Positions 1 to 9,400 of a stretch of DNA of 64,000 nucleotides are shown here, piece by piece; positions within the stretch are counted from its first letter, which is position 1, and every line of letters begins with the position of its first letter. The notes below the pieces were generated by a model. The model saw only the letters and a program-made list of their open reading frames with translations. It was not told the origin of the DNA and did no database searches. The position numbers and the translations under genes are program-made. The stretch is from CAYSDH01 sp964429805 (GTDB lineage: Bacteria > Bacteroidota > Bacteroidia > Flavobacteriales_D > JABDKJ01), in NCBI GenBank assembly GCA_964429805.1, contig CAYSDH010000007.1, forward strand, positions 1 through 64,000, in the 5' to 3' direction.

Positions 1-863
1 TGGACTCTATCGGAAACATCGAGTGGGATGAAGTCATCGGGGCACCTTTTTACAATGATTCTTTTGTTTGGGCGAAACGCTTTGATAATGAATACTATGT
101 TCATGGTGGTAGAGGGTTAATAGGGTCAGGTATAGACACTGAATTCAAAGCGTATCTAAGAAAAATTACAGCTGATGGCGATTTGATTTGGGATAGTACT
201 ATAGGTGATGTGACTAGTAGAAATGGATTTACATCTGCCATTAAAGATGGTAATGGCGACATTGTCTGTGTGGGAATCGCCATTAATGAATTCGGTTTCA
301 ATGCAGGTCATGCCGCCAAGTTTGACTCCCAGACTGGAGAGACCATCTGGTATCACACCTACAATCATGCCCCGGCTGATGAAGCCATCGCCAATGAAGA
401 ACTGTGGGACATTGTCCAAGCACCCGACTCGGGTTACGTCATGGCCGGGTGGTTGTCTCAAACTTTCCTTCAGGGTTTCAATTCCCAAGATGTCTGGATG
501 CTGCGAGTTGATAATGACGGTTGTCTGGAACCTGGATGCCTGCTAGTGGGCATTGATGAGCAGGTAATTGGATTACAGGAGGTGATGAGCGTCTACCCAA
601 ACCCTGTTCGCTCAGATGGGCTAATAAATATTCACTTTGAACAAAAAGCGGGCATCGAAATGCCATATACAAATGAATCTTCTTCGCTAGTGCTACTAGA
701 CATGCAAGGAAAGGAAGTGTATCGAGAACAACTTAAGCCCCAAGGAAGTCAAGCATCTTTCACTCATGTGATTCAAACACACGGTTTAGCGACTGGATAT
801 TATACCCTTCATTGGACCAGTGGAAGTCAATGGTTTGATAGTATAAATGTGGTGGCCGAATGA
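1..863 (+). CDS. T9SS-sorted secreted protein, 3' part only
   Basis: The reading frame is open from the left edge of the window (first full codon at base 3), so the gene starts outside. The visible 286 residues look like a beta-propeller-type protein: repeated blocks built around phrases such as KAYLRKITADGDLIWDST and AKFDSQTGETIWYHTYN, in which an aspartate/glycine turn is followed by a Trp-containing strand. This is typical of secreted 'T9SS type A sorting domain' proteins of Bacteroidota. The last ~85 residues form the sorting domain, with VYPNPVRSDG near its start and a final strand rich in aromatic and small residues. Such domains send the protein across the outer membrane by the Por system and are cut off at the cell surface. 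The substrate or ligand cannot be told from this fragment. Confidence 0.85.
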   Translation, partial: DSIGNIEWDEVIGAPFYNDSFVWAKRFDNEYYVHGGRGLIGSGIDTEFKAYLRKITADGDLIWDSTIGDVTSRNGFTSAIKDGNGDIVCVGIAINEFGFNAGHAAKFDSQTGETIWYHTYNHAPADEAIANEELWDIVQAPDSGYVMAGWLSQTFLQGFNSQDVWMLRVDNDGCLEPGCLLVGIDEQVIGLQEVMSVYPNPVRSDGLINIHFEQKAGIEMPYTNESSSLVLLDMQGKEVYREQLKPQGSQASFTHVIQTHGLATGYYTLHWTSGSQWFDSINVVAE

Positions 864-922
864 TTCGAAATCCACCTAGAGAATAATTCCTCATTCTACT
901 TTCCACTTTTTCAACAAATGCC

Positions 923-930
923 TACATTTG
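923..930 (+). promoter_or_regulatory. Probable -7 promoter element of rplU-rpmA
   Basis: TACATTTG matches the Bacteroidota -7 consensus TAnnTTTG and lies 40 bases before the rplU start, in the gap after the preceding stop codon. No convincing TTTG -33 box is seen at 17-23 bases upstream, so the call rests on the -7 box alone. Confidence 0.45.
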
Positions 931-970
931 CAGGCCCATTTTGGGTGGAAAAACAATAAATAAACAAACG

Positions 971-1648
971 ATGTACGCAATAGTAGACATAGCAGGGCAT
1001 CAGTACAAAGTACAAAAAGACCAGCAGATCTTCGTGAATCGCTTGTCTGGTAAGGAAGGTGACAAAGTCCAGTTTGACAATGTCCTTCTTATCGACAATG
1101 CAGGGAAGGTAGCAGTTGGCGCCCCAGCTATAAGTGGTGCAGCAGTCACCGCTAAGATCGTAGAGCACCTCAAAGGTGACAAAGTGATCGTATTCAAGAA
1201 AAAACGTAGAAAAGGCTACCGTAAAAAGAATGGTCACCGTCAGTATCTGACTTCGATCAAGATTGATACGATTATGGAAAAGGGAGCGAAAGCTGCCTCA
1301 CCAGCCAAAGCTGCTAAACCAAAAGCTGAAAAGAAAGAAGCCGCCCCAAAGGCCGCTCCTGTGGCTGAAGCGCCAAAAAAAGCAGCTCCTAAGGCAGACG
1401 GAAAGCCAGACGATTTGAAGAAAATCGAAGGTATCGGTCCAAAAATCGCAGAGACACTTGCAGCAGCAGGCATCAGCACATTTGCAGCGCTCGCGAAGGC
1501 AGCCCCAGAGAAAATTTCAGAAATCATCGCTGAAGTACGTGGCAATCACGTGACTGACACATGGCCAGCGCAAGCCCAAATGGCTGCTGACGGTAAGTGG
1601 GATGAGCTGAAGAAGTGGCAGGATGAACTCGATGGAGGGAAAGCCTGA
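971..1648 (+). CDS. rplU: 50S ribosomal protein bL21 with C-terminal helix-hairpin-helix extension
   Basis: Residues 1-101 are a complete bL21, a 23S rRNA-binding protein of the large subunit, starting MYAIVDIAGHQYKV and with the basic tract KKKRRKGYRKKNG. An upstream in-frame ATG at 941 would add ten residues; the one at 971 was chosen because it fits the bL21 N-terminus. E. coli bL21 is about 103 residues; here the protein runs to 225. Residues 102-145 are an Ala/Lys/Pro linker, and residues 150-195 contain a helix-hairpin-helix motif (KIEGIGPKIAETLAAAGI) resembling the DNA/RNA-binding HhH of the L21-fusion proteins known in Bacteroidota. The gene is followed 28 bases later by rpmA, the usual rplU-rpmA operon. 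The role of the extension is not established. Confidence 0.95.
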   Translation: MYAIVDIAGHQYKVQKDQQIFVNRLSGKEGDKVQFDNVLLIDNAGKVAVGAPAISGAAVTAKIVEHLKGDKVIVFKKKRRKGYRKKNGHRQYLTSIKIDTIMEKGAKAASPAKAAKPKAEKKEAAPKAAPVAEAPKKAAPKADGKPDDLKKIEGIGPKIAETLAAAGISTFAALAKAAPEKISEIIAEVRGNHVTDTWPAQAQMAADGKWDELKKWQDELDGGKA

Positions 1649-1676
1649 GTAAAAACAGAACTTAAAGGATAAAAGC

Positions 1677-1937
1677 ATGGCACATAAAAAAGCGGCAGCG
1701 AGTTCCAAAAACGGAAGAGAGTCACATAGTAAAAGACTCGGTGTGAAAAAATTCGGTGGTGAAGAAGTCATCGCAGGAAACATTATCATTCGTCAGCGTG
1801 GCACAAAGCACAATCCTGGCAACAATGTCGGAATGGGTAAAGACCACACTTTGTATGCACTTACTGATGGTACAGTAGAGTTCAAAAAGAAGAAGAATGA
1901 CCGATCATACGTTTCAGTGATTCCTGCAAAGGCCTGA
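1677..1937 (+). CDS. rpmA: 50S ribosomal protein bL27
   Basis: An 86-residue bL27 starting MAHKKAAASSKNGRES, with the conserved SKRLGVKKFGGE and IIIRQRGTKHNPG segments. bL27 sits near the peptidyl-transferase centre of the 50S subunit and its N-terminal tail reaches the tRNA acceptor end. The mature-type N-terminus lacks the cleavable extension seen in Firmicutes. A purine-rich AAAGGAT precedes the start. It is the second gene of the rplU operon and is followed by a strong terminator. Confidence 0.97.
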   Translation: MAHKKAAASSKNGRESHSKRLGVKKFGGEEVIAGNIIIRQRGTKHNPGNNVGMGKDHTLYALTDGTVEFKKKKNDRSYVSVIPAKA

Positions 1938-1960
1938 GCGTTGGTATATAAAAATGTTGA

Positions 1961-1992
1961 CCCCTGGCCGTTAATCGTCCAGGGGTTTTTTA
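1961..1992 (+). terminator. Rho-independent terminator of rplU-rpmA
   Basis: A perfect 7-bp stem, CCCCTGG (1961-1967) pairing with CCAGGGG (1979-1985), with an 11-base loop, is followed directly by a run of T residues (1986-1991). It lies 24 bases after the rpmA stop and separates the ribosomal operon from serS. Confidence 0.88.
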
Positions 1993-2065
1993 TTTGATAA
2001 AAGAAGAGATGCACCTCTGGGTAATTAAATACACAGTTTAAATTTACCCTCATTAATAAGCCCCT

Positions 2066-3337
2066 ATGCTGGAAGTAAGCAGAATAAGACAAGACAAAGA
2101 TGCCATCATCACTGCACTCAAAAAGCGCAATGTGGAAAGTGGCGAGACGCTAGATAAAATCATCACACTAGATGATAAAAGAAAGGTGCTTCAGACAGAA
2201 TCTGACTCCCTGCAGCATGAGGCCAATGACATAGCCAGGCAAATTGGTGACCTTTTTAAATCAGGTAAGCGTGATGAGGCTGAGGCCATGAAGGCGAGAC
2301 CGACTGTGCTCAAAGAAGAGATACACGGACTCAAAGAGAAGATGCATAAGATAGAGGATGAGATAAAAAATCTACTCTACACACTGCCTAATGCGCCTCA
2401 CGATAAAGTACCGGCTGGCGTTAGCGAAGAGGACAATGAAGTCACTTTTGAAGAAGGTGATGTGCCTAGTCTCCACGAAGGGGCTATGCCACACTGGGAA
2501 TTGGCCGAGAAGTATGGCCTGATTGATTTTGAACTGGGTGTGAAAATCACCGGAGCAGGCTTTCCTGTCTACACCGGGAAAGGAGCTAAACTCCAACGCG
2601 CGCTCATTGCTTTTTTCCTTGACGAAGCGGAGAAGGCTGGATTTGAAGAGGTGATACCACCACACGTGGTCAACGAGGCTTCTGGATATGGCACTGGCCA
2701 GCTACCAGATAAAGAAGGACAGATGTATCACATGGCCGTAGATGACCTCTACATGATACCCACGGCAGAAGTGCCCATTACTAATCTCTTCAGAGATGAG
2801 ATTGTCAAAGAAGAGCAGTTTCCAATCAAGCGAAGTGGATACACTCCTTGCTTTAGAAGAGAGGCGGGATCTTATGGAAAACACGTGCGTGGATTAAACA
2901 GGCTACACCAATTTGACAAGGTTGAAGTAGTGGTGGTTGAGCATCCGGACCGCTCGTATGCCATGTTAGACCAGATGGTAGAGCATGTGCAAGGGCTGCT
3001 CAGAAAACTCGAACTCCCGTATCGCATCCTCAAACTTTGTGGTGGAGACCTCGGTTTTACTGCCGCCCTGACCTACGACATGGAAGTATATTCTGTGGCT
3101 CAAGAACGCTGGTTAGAGGTAAGTTCTATCTCAAACTTTGAGACATTTCAGGCCAACAGACTCAAGTTGCGATTTAAAGGCGCGCATAAGAAAAAGCACT
3201 TAGCCCACACGCTCAACGGCAGTGCGCTGGCCCTTCCAAGAATTGTGGCAGCCTTGCTTGAAAATAATCAGACTCCTGAAGGCATTAAAATACCAGCTGC
3301 GCTCGTTCCATATACCAAATTTGACATGATCTCATGA
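2066..3337 (+). CDS. serS: Serine--tRNA ligase
   Basis: A 423-residue class II synthetase that charges tRNA-Ser. Residues 1-110 form the long antiparallel coiled-coil arm that grips the tRNA variable loop (IRQDKDAIITALKKRN onward). The catalytic core shows the TAEVPITNLFRDEI segment, motif 2 (CFRREAGSYGKHVRGL then RLHQFDKVE) and motif 3 (NGSALALPRIVAALLENNQ). Length is normal for the family. The stop codon overlaps the start of the next gene (ATGA), so serS and the downstream lipoprotein gene are probably co-transcribed. No TAnnTTTG box is evident upstream. Confidence 0.97.
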   Translation: MLEVSRIRQDKDAIITALKKRNVESGETLDKIITLDDKRKVLQTESDSLQHEANDIARQIGDLFKSGKRDEAEAMKARPTVLKEEIHGLKEKMHKIEDEIKNLLYTLPNAPHDKVPAGVSEEDNEVTFEEGDVPSLHEGAMPHWELAEKYGLIDFELGVKITGAGFPVYTGKGAKLQRALIAFFLDEAEKAGFEEVIPPHVVNEASGYGTGQLPDKEGQMYHMAVDDLYMIPTAEVPITNLFRDEIVKEEQFPIKRSGYTPCFRREAGSYGKHVRGLNRLHQFDKVEVVVVEHPDRSYAMLDQMVEHVQGLLRKLELPYRILKLCGGDLGFTAALTYDMEVYSVAQERWLEVSSISNFETFQANRLKLRFKGAHKKKHLAHTLNGSALALPRIVAALLENNQTPEGIKIPAALVPYTKFDMIS

Positions 3338-3876
3338 CCAGGCAACTGTCTCTCCTACTGTGCTTATTTCTACTTCTTAGTTCTTGCGGTGAGGACTTCA
3401 GCAACGAGCTGCAACAGATAGCCAATCTTGAAGAACGAACACGTGTGGTAGAAGAGTCTTTTAAATCGTGGAATCTCAGCGAAATGAACGCTGAAAACTC
3501 ACGCATATCAGGCATGGTCGAAAAGGTCAATGCGCTTACAAAAGAAAAAGGACTAACGCTGAGCAAGGAGGAATACAACCTTTTGGCCGATTACAAATCA
3601 GCCACCAAGGCATACAAGAATCTACGAGAGATAGTCCCGCTGATTACGGCCGATATCGAAAAGTCTAAAAAGCAGCTCAAGGCGCTAAGAGCAGACATCG
3701 ATAATAAAATTCTGAGTAAAGAACTTGCGGCAAAACATCTTGCCGATGAGTCAACAGCCACCGAAGTGCTTGAGCAGGAAATTGGCAAGGTGGAAAAGGG
3801 GTTTTCCAAGTCGCAAGATCGGGTAAAGAATCTCGAAGGAAAAGTGACTGCCATGATTGCTCGTCTGTCTCTGTGA
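3334..3876 (+). CDS. Coiled-coil lipoprotein of unknown function
   Basis: A 180-residue protein with a short lipoprotein signal peptide: hydrophobic LSLLLCLFLLLSSC, with Cys at the lipobox (LSSC), then GEDFSNEL. The rest is almost entirely charged heptad-like helix (for example KSKKQLKALRADIDNKIL), predicting an elongated coiled coil in the periplasm. It overlaps serS by 4 bases and the following L,D-transpeptidase gene by 4 bases, so it is probably translated in coupling with both. A partner or spacer role for the neighbouring cell-wall enzyme is possible but is inference. No family is recognised with confidence. Confidence 0.75.
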   Translation: MTRQLSLLLCLFLLLSSCGEDFSNELQQIANLEERTRVVEESFKSWNLSEMNAENSRISGMVEKVNALTKEKGLTLSKEEYNLLADYKSATKAYKNLREIVPLITADIEKSKKQLKALRADIDNKILSKELAAKHLADESTATEVLEQEIGKVEKGFSKSQDRVKNLEGKVTAMIARLSL

Positions 3877-4430
3877 GCAGAATAGTCTACATCGGACTTT
3901 GTGCTCTGCTGCTTTCATGTGGAGGCCAGCAAGAAGTCGCAGTCACCACCGCCCTCGGTGACATAATGACCGAAAAGGGAATAGAAGCAAAAGACTTACT
4001 CTTAGTCATAGACAAAAGCGAGTATACACTTGAAGTGCATGCCGGCACCGAAAAACTGAAGACCTACTCAGTAGTCTTTGGCGGCAATCCGGCTGACGAT
4101 AAGCGCATGGAGGGTGACCAGTGTACCCCAGAAGGAAACTTTGGTGTCAGAGACATGTATCCGCATCGTAAGTGGTCAAAATTTATCTGGATAGATTACC
4201 CGACTAAACAGTCTTGGGCCAATCACAAACAAGCCAAGGCCAATGGAACCATACCCCAAGATGCAACCATCGGTGGCGAGATCGGGATACACGGTGTGCC
4301 TGATGGTCTAGACTATCTGATTACACAACGAACGAACTGGACATGGGGCTGTATCTCGCTGAAGAACAGGGATGTTGACGAGCTATATTCCTGCATTGAC
4401 AGGCAAAGTCAAATCAGAATAGTGAAATGA
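3873..4430 (+). CDS. L,D-transpeptidase (YkuD family) lipoprotein
   Basis: A 185-residue protein beginning with GTG, overlapping the previous stop (GTGA). The signal peptide ends in a lipobox (ALLLSC). The YkuD catalytic domain spans about residues 43-185. It starts LLLVIDKSEYTLEVH and has the conserved TPEGNFGV turn, the His of GIHGVPDG and the catalytic cysteine in TWGCISL. Such enzymes form or edit 3-3 crosslinks in peptidoglycan, or attach lipoproteins to it, using the meso-DAP side chain. The Ser/Thr-His-Gly-Cys form of the motif is altered to TWGC, as in the ErfK-like branch found in Bacteroidota. Periplasmic, probably outer-membrane anchored. Confidence 0.88.
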   Translation: MSRIVYIGLCALLLSCGGQQEVAVTTALGDIMTEKGIEAKDLLLVIDKSEYTLEVHAGTEKLKTYSVVFGGNPADDKRMEGDQCTPEGNFGVRDMYPHRKWSKFIWIDYPTKQSWANHKQAKANGTIPQDATIGGEIGIHGVPDGLDYLITQRTNWTWGCISLKNRDVDELYSCIDRQSQIRIVK

Positions 4431-4499
4431 ATACACAGCATTCAGCGCAAAGCAAGGCATTTGACTACCTTTCGGAACGGAAATTGATAGCATAAGTCT

Positions 4500-6395
4500 G
4501 TGAAATACCTCATCCATATTTTTATTCTCGCCTTGGTGCTTTGCCTTGGTAATCAGGCTTCTGCGCAGACTACTGATGAAGAGCTGGCCACCTATTATTA
4601 TCAAAATGGTGAGTATGAGAAAGCCCTGCTCTACTTTGAAGACATATACAAGAAGAAACCCTCAGAGGCCAATTTTAGGTTTTACCTAAACAGTCTCAAG
4701 GAGCTAGACCGACTAGAGGAAGCAGAGAAACTCTGCAAGCGCCACATGAAGAAGAATCAGAACGCGCTAGCCTTATACATCGAGCTTGGAGGTCTGCAAG
4801 AACTGCAGGGTCGACAAGATGAAGCAGATGATAACTACAACAAAGCGATAAAGTCAATCGGGCAAAACAGAAATCAAGTCATCGAATTGGCCAATGCTTT
4901 TTCTCAAGCCAACAAGCTAAACTTGGCACTGCGCGCATATGACGAGGGCAAAAAGAAGGTGGCAAATTATCCGTTTAGTTATGAAGTAGCCAGCCTCTAT
5001 GGCAGCATGGGCCAACACGAGAAAATGATTGACGAGTACATGAACCTACTCTCATTTAACAAAGGCTACTTGCGCTCGGTGCAAAACAACCTAAACAGGA
5101 CACTGGACTTCACAAGCGAAGACGATGAGCGCGTAGGCATACTCAAAACAGCATTGCTTAAAAACGTTCAAAAACACCCCGAGCAAAACGTGTTTTATGA
5201 GATGCTCATCTGGCTGTTTACTCAGCGCAAAGAGTTTAATGCGGCCTACATACAGACCAAAGCCATAGACAAGCGTCAAGGAGAAGACGGGCGCAGATTA
5301 ATCTCGCTAGCGAGCCTCTGCACCAACAACGAGCAGTATGATGTAGCCGCTAAATGCTACGCCTACATAGTGGATGAGAAAGGCGCGGGAAGCCGATATT
5401 ATGACACTGCAAAATCGCTGGAATTAGTCTCGGCTAAAAAAGCTTTGGTCTCCACCTTTGACCCGCCACGAGAAGAGGTGGTGGCTCTTGACAACCGATT
5501 TAAAACAGTAGTTGAAGAACTAGGGCCAGGTGGAGAAGCCGCCAGAATGATGCGCGAGCGCGCCATGCTCAACGCATTTTACCTTGGCGAAAGTGAAGCG
5601 GCCATCACGCTGCTAGACAATGCCATCAACTCACCCGGTGTAGATGAAAAACTCAAGGCCGCTTGCAAGCTCGACCTGGGTGACATCCTTTTAACTCAAG
5701 GCTACATTTGGGATGCTTCGCTCTATTATTCTCAAGTAGAAAAAGACTTTAAAGAAGATGTACTAGGATTTGATGCCAAGTATCGCAATGCGCGCATCTC
5801 CTATTTTGCTGGTGACTTTGACTGGGCACAGGCACAGTTAGATGTGCTCAAAGCATCAACGTCTAAGTTGATCTCTAATGATGCCATGGACCTCTCATTG
5901 CTCATCACTGACAACCTCAACTTAGACACCATTTACGAACCTATGGAGATGTTTGCACGGGCTGACTTGTTGACCTTTCAAAACAAATTTGACTTGGCCA
6001 CGGCTTCTCTTGACTCCATTTCAGAAAACTATCCTGGACACACCTTGGAAGATGAGATTATCTATCAGAAAGCACAAATAGCCTATAAACAAGGGCAGTT
6101 TGACAGCACTGTGGTCTTGCTTGATGAAATCTTGACGTTTTATTTTGATGACATCCTCGCAGACAATGCCTTGTTTGAATTGGCCGAGATACATGAGAAG
6201 ATCTTTAAGGACGAAGACAAGGCCAAAGACTATTATGAAAAGCTCATTGCTGAGTTTCCGGCCAGTCTCTATGTCATAGAGGCCCGCAAGCGATTTAGAA
6301 GACTGCGTGGCGATGTCCCTATTGAAGAGCAAGAGGAGTTTAAGCCTATCGACAAGGGTGAGGACAGTCTTGACAGTGAGCCAGAGGGTGGGTGA
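4500..6395 (+). CDS. Large periplasmic TPR-repeat protein
   Basis: A 631-residue protein with GTG start and a Sec signal peptide (KYLIHIFILALVLCLG, ending QASAQ). Nearly all of the mature protein is helical tetratricopeptide repeats: the N-terminal YYYQNGEYEKALLYFEDIYK, the middle QALQ-like pairs, and a C-terminal block such as LADNALFELAEIHEKIFKDE followed by ARKRFRRLRG, which resembles the YbgF/BamD-like repeat arrangement of Bacteroidota envelope proteins. The tail is acidic. It probably acts as a periplasmic scaffold, but no partner can be named. It stands 69 bases after the L,D-transpeptidase gene on the same strand and converges with the giant minus-strand gene. Confidence 0.82.
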   Translation: MKYLIHIFILALVLCLGNQASAQTTDEELATYYYQNGEYEKALLYFEDIYKKKPSEANFRFYLNSLKELDRLEEAEKLCKRHMKKNQNALALYIELGGLQELQGRQDEADDNYNKAIKSIGQNRNQVIELANAFSQANKLNLALRAYDEGKKKVANYPFSYEVASLYGSMGQHEKMIDEYMNLLSFNKGYLRSVQNNLNRTLDFTSEDDERVGILKTALLKNVQKHPEQNVFYEMLIWLFTQRKEFNAAYIQTKAIDKRQGEDGRRLISLASLCTNNEQYDVAAKCYAYIVDEKGAGSRYYDTAKSLELVSAKKALVSTFDPPREEVVALDNRFKTVVEELGPGGEAARMMRERAMLNAFYLGESEAAITLLDNAINSPGVDEKLKAACKLDLGDILLTQGYIWDASLYYSQVEKDFKEDVLGFDAKYRNARISYFAGDFDWAQAQLDVLKASTSKLISNDAMDLSLLITDNLNLDTIYEPMEMFARADLLTFQNKFDLATASLDSISENYPGHTLEDEIIYQKAQIAYKQGQFDSTVVLLDEILTFYFDDILADNALFELAEIHEKIFKDEDKAKDYYEKLIAEFPASLYVIEARKRFRRLRGDVPIEEQEEFKPIDKGEDSLDSEPEGG

Positions 6396-6413
6396 TTAGG
6401 CTATCTTCTGAAG

Positions 6414-9400
6414 TCATTGCACTATAAGTTGCAGCTCATGAACATTTTCTGGCGAGAATAACCGAATCAGATAGACTCCGTCTTGGAGTTCATCTCTATC
6501 AATCTCTAGTATTTCTCCTCCATTGATTTGTGCTTCGCGAACAACACTGCCTCGCACATCAATAATCTCCATTCGTTCTAGGTCAGCTATTGCTCTGAGG
6601 TCGAGGTAGGCTCGACCTGACATCGGGTTAGGATATAAGAGTATTCGCCTATCATCAAACTCAATCAAGTCGGTGACAAATGCGCTCTCACTCACTCCAC
6701 TGCACGGGAAATCGCTACTGACTTCAACCGTGTAATTACCACTTTCCAGCACCATGAAGGTTTGTTCTGCAGCTCCAGCAATGGCGATACCATCAAGATA
6801 CCACTGGAAGGAATCTCCTTCACTAGCCGTGAGCACAAATCCGCTTTCTGAGAAAGAAACGTCAAAAAGTGAGCAATCATAAAGTGTGCTGAGGGTGGTG
6901 TTAGTCACGATTGCCGGATTATTGTCAAAGAAAATGTGGGCAGTGTTCTCCAGTTCTGTGAGTAAGGGGAGCCCTTCATCAGGCTTGATTCTATAGGAGA
7001 TAAATCCATTACTGCCTTCTGGGTCACTCATGGAGTCAGGTAGGAGAATATTCTCAAAGAGAAATTGGAGCTCTCCTGATGTCGTATCGAGCATTGTAGT
7101 AAAAGAATGTGAACCGGAGATGACATCAAAACTGTTAAAATCCAGTCCTGAATCTAGGGTGTCAACAACCAACACATCAGTGGCTGGCGCGTTTCCAAGA
7201 TTTTGAAATCGGATGAGGTAAGTCAAAGAAGTATCAGGTTTGACAAAGTGCTGATCTCCGTACCCTTGAGGTTGAACTTGCTTGTCGTTGGGGTCAAACG
7301 AGCAAAGTAGAAATAGGTCTCTTACTACTGTGTCAGCCAAGGTCTCATTACCCAAATAAGTCATATAGAGCGCTACATGATTGGTGAAGGTCAGCGGAAT
7401 GAATGAGCCATCTGGAGTCTCAAGATTGAGGGTAAAACAATGAGTAGAGCCTGGTTCGAGGCCCATGAAGGACATACTCACTGTATTGGCTGTCACATTG
7501 TCAATGGGGTCTGGAAATTCGGAGTCTAGATAATTGAGGTCGAACGTGTAGTCAATTGATATGTCAATAGGCACATTACCTGAATTATAAACGCACACTT
7601 CATGTGGAACGGTTGATCCACAAATAACTCCGTTCCCCTCTCCAAACATCTCAAAAACGAACATACCTGCATCTGGAACTGGAGTGATGACATTCAGTCC
7701 AAAAGCGATATCTGGCAGGTTTTGGGTGCCTGCTGAGACGTCAAATTCCGAAACCGTGGTTATCACAGGGTAAATCGAGTCGGGTAAAATTGTCACAGTG
7801 TATTGCCCAGCACCGACAGAGGGAAACAAAAAACTTCCTTCATCATTTGTAAATCCTATGACACCGGCAGGCTGAAATAGTACTTGTTGACCCATGAGAC
7901 CAAGTTCATTCGAATCTTGGATTCCATTCTCATTTTCGTCATGAAAAACTACTCCACCTATTCTGTATAGACATGAACCATCATCTTCCACCGCGCTGGC
8001 ACTATAATTAGATGCTGACTGGTCAGTGCAGCCTTCTTCATAATCACAGGTACCATCATCGAGCACAGCAGCGGGGTCATAGTTTAATGCGGCTGTATCG
8101 GTACAGCCTGATTGATACATACATGAGGCATCATCGCACGTGGCCGCTGGGTCATAATTATCTGCTTGCGAATCGGTGCAACCGCAATCCGTGTAACAGC
8201 AAGAGCCGTCATCAGAAAGAACTCCGACTTCATAATTACAGGCTGCGGGATCATTACATCCCGAAGACAAATTTGGAAAAAAGGACACCAAAGGTGAGTA
8301 TGGTGAGTAAGTCACCAGATCCTCTAGTCCATCATCATCCATATCTTCCATGGCCATGCCTGCTCGTAAATGCATTATTTCACTTGCTGCTTCTGGAGCT
8401 GCATATGTTCCTGTGCCGGAGTTTTCCAAATAGAACACTTGCACATGCTCTCCTGGATCCATGCCATTAGCCACGCTCGCAGGATTGAGTGCCATCACGA
8501 GAATATCGTCAACTCCATCTCCTGAAACATCATGCGTAATGACATCTTGTGGAACTTGAAATTCGACAATAGAATGACTCGTGGTGAAGTTTCCGTTGCC
8601 ATCGTTTTCCCACCACAGAAGCTCGGGTATTGAGTTATCCATGACCAAATCAATGTCACCATCAGCATCAACATCACTTGGAGAAAAGAAGCTCCAGTTT
8701 TGGACAGATAGTTGACTAGCTGAAGTGAAACTGGTGTTATTGATATTCTCAAAGAAAAGGATGCTTTGTCCAACACTTATGAGTAGGTCCTCATCACCAT
8801 CAGAATCGAAATCGATGACCTCTGTCCCAGAGTAGTAGTTCGCAGTGCTATAGAGAGAAATCGGAGCATCGAAATCTCCCGAAGAATTACCAAGGTAGAT
8901 GGCTAGTTCATTTTCTGAGTAGAATAGATAGTAATCATCATTCCCCCATTTAATAATATCTAAAATGCCGTCAGCATTGACATCTTCATACAGCATCTGG
9001 TCAAACGAATTAGGCGAACTGAGTGAGCCTTGCGTCTCGTTATAGGTACCATCTCCATTACTCTGATATAGATAGTAAATCCAAAATGACTCTCCCATAA
9101 CCAGGAAATCCAAGTCACTATTTGCATCAGAATCAGTAATCCATGCGTATCGCGAACCTATTTCTGGCTTCTGAATCACTCCAGCAGGGGCGAATGCTTG
9201 ATCACTTTCTTTATTAAAAATACTCACATGTCCATCGTATAATGAACTAACTGCAACATCATTACTACCATCTGAGTCAATGTCGCCAAAGTCGACATGA
9301 GTGACACCGTGTGTCGATGAATGAGGGCATATGGTAAACTGAGAATAAAATGGAACTCCTTCCTCTTGAGACCTAACATCAACCAAGTCTGTCGCATATT

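Noticed and set aside
8012..8470. A long open frame on the plus strand inside the giant minus-strand gene
   Set aside because: It is a shadow of the repeat-rich coding region; its translation has the low-complexity composition of an antisense frame, with no signal peptide or motifs.
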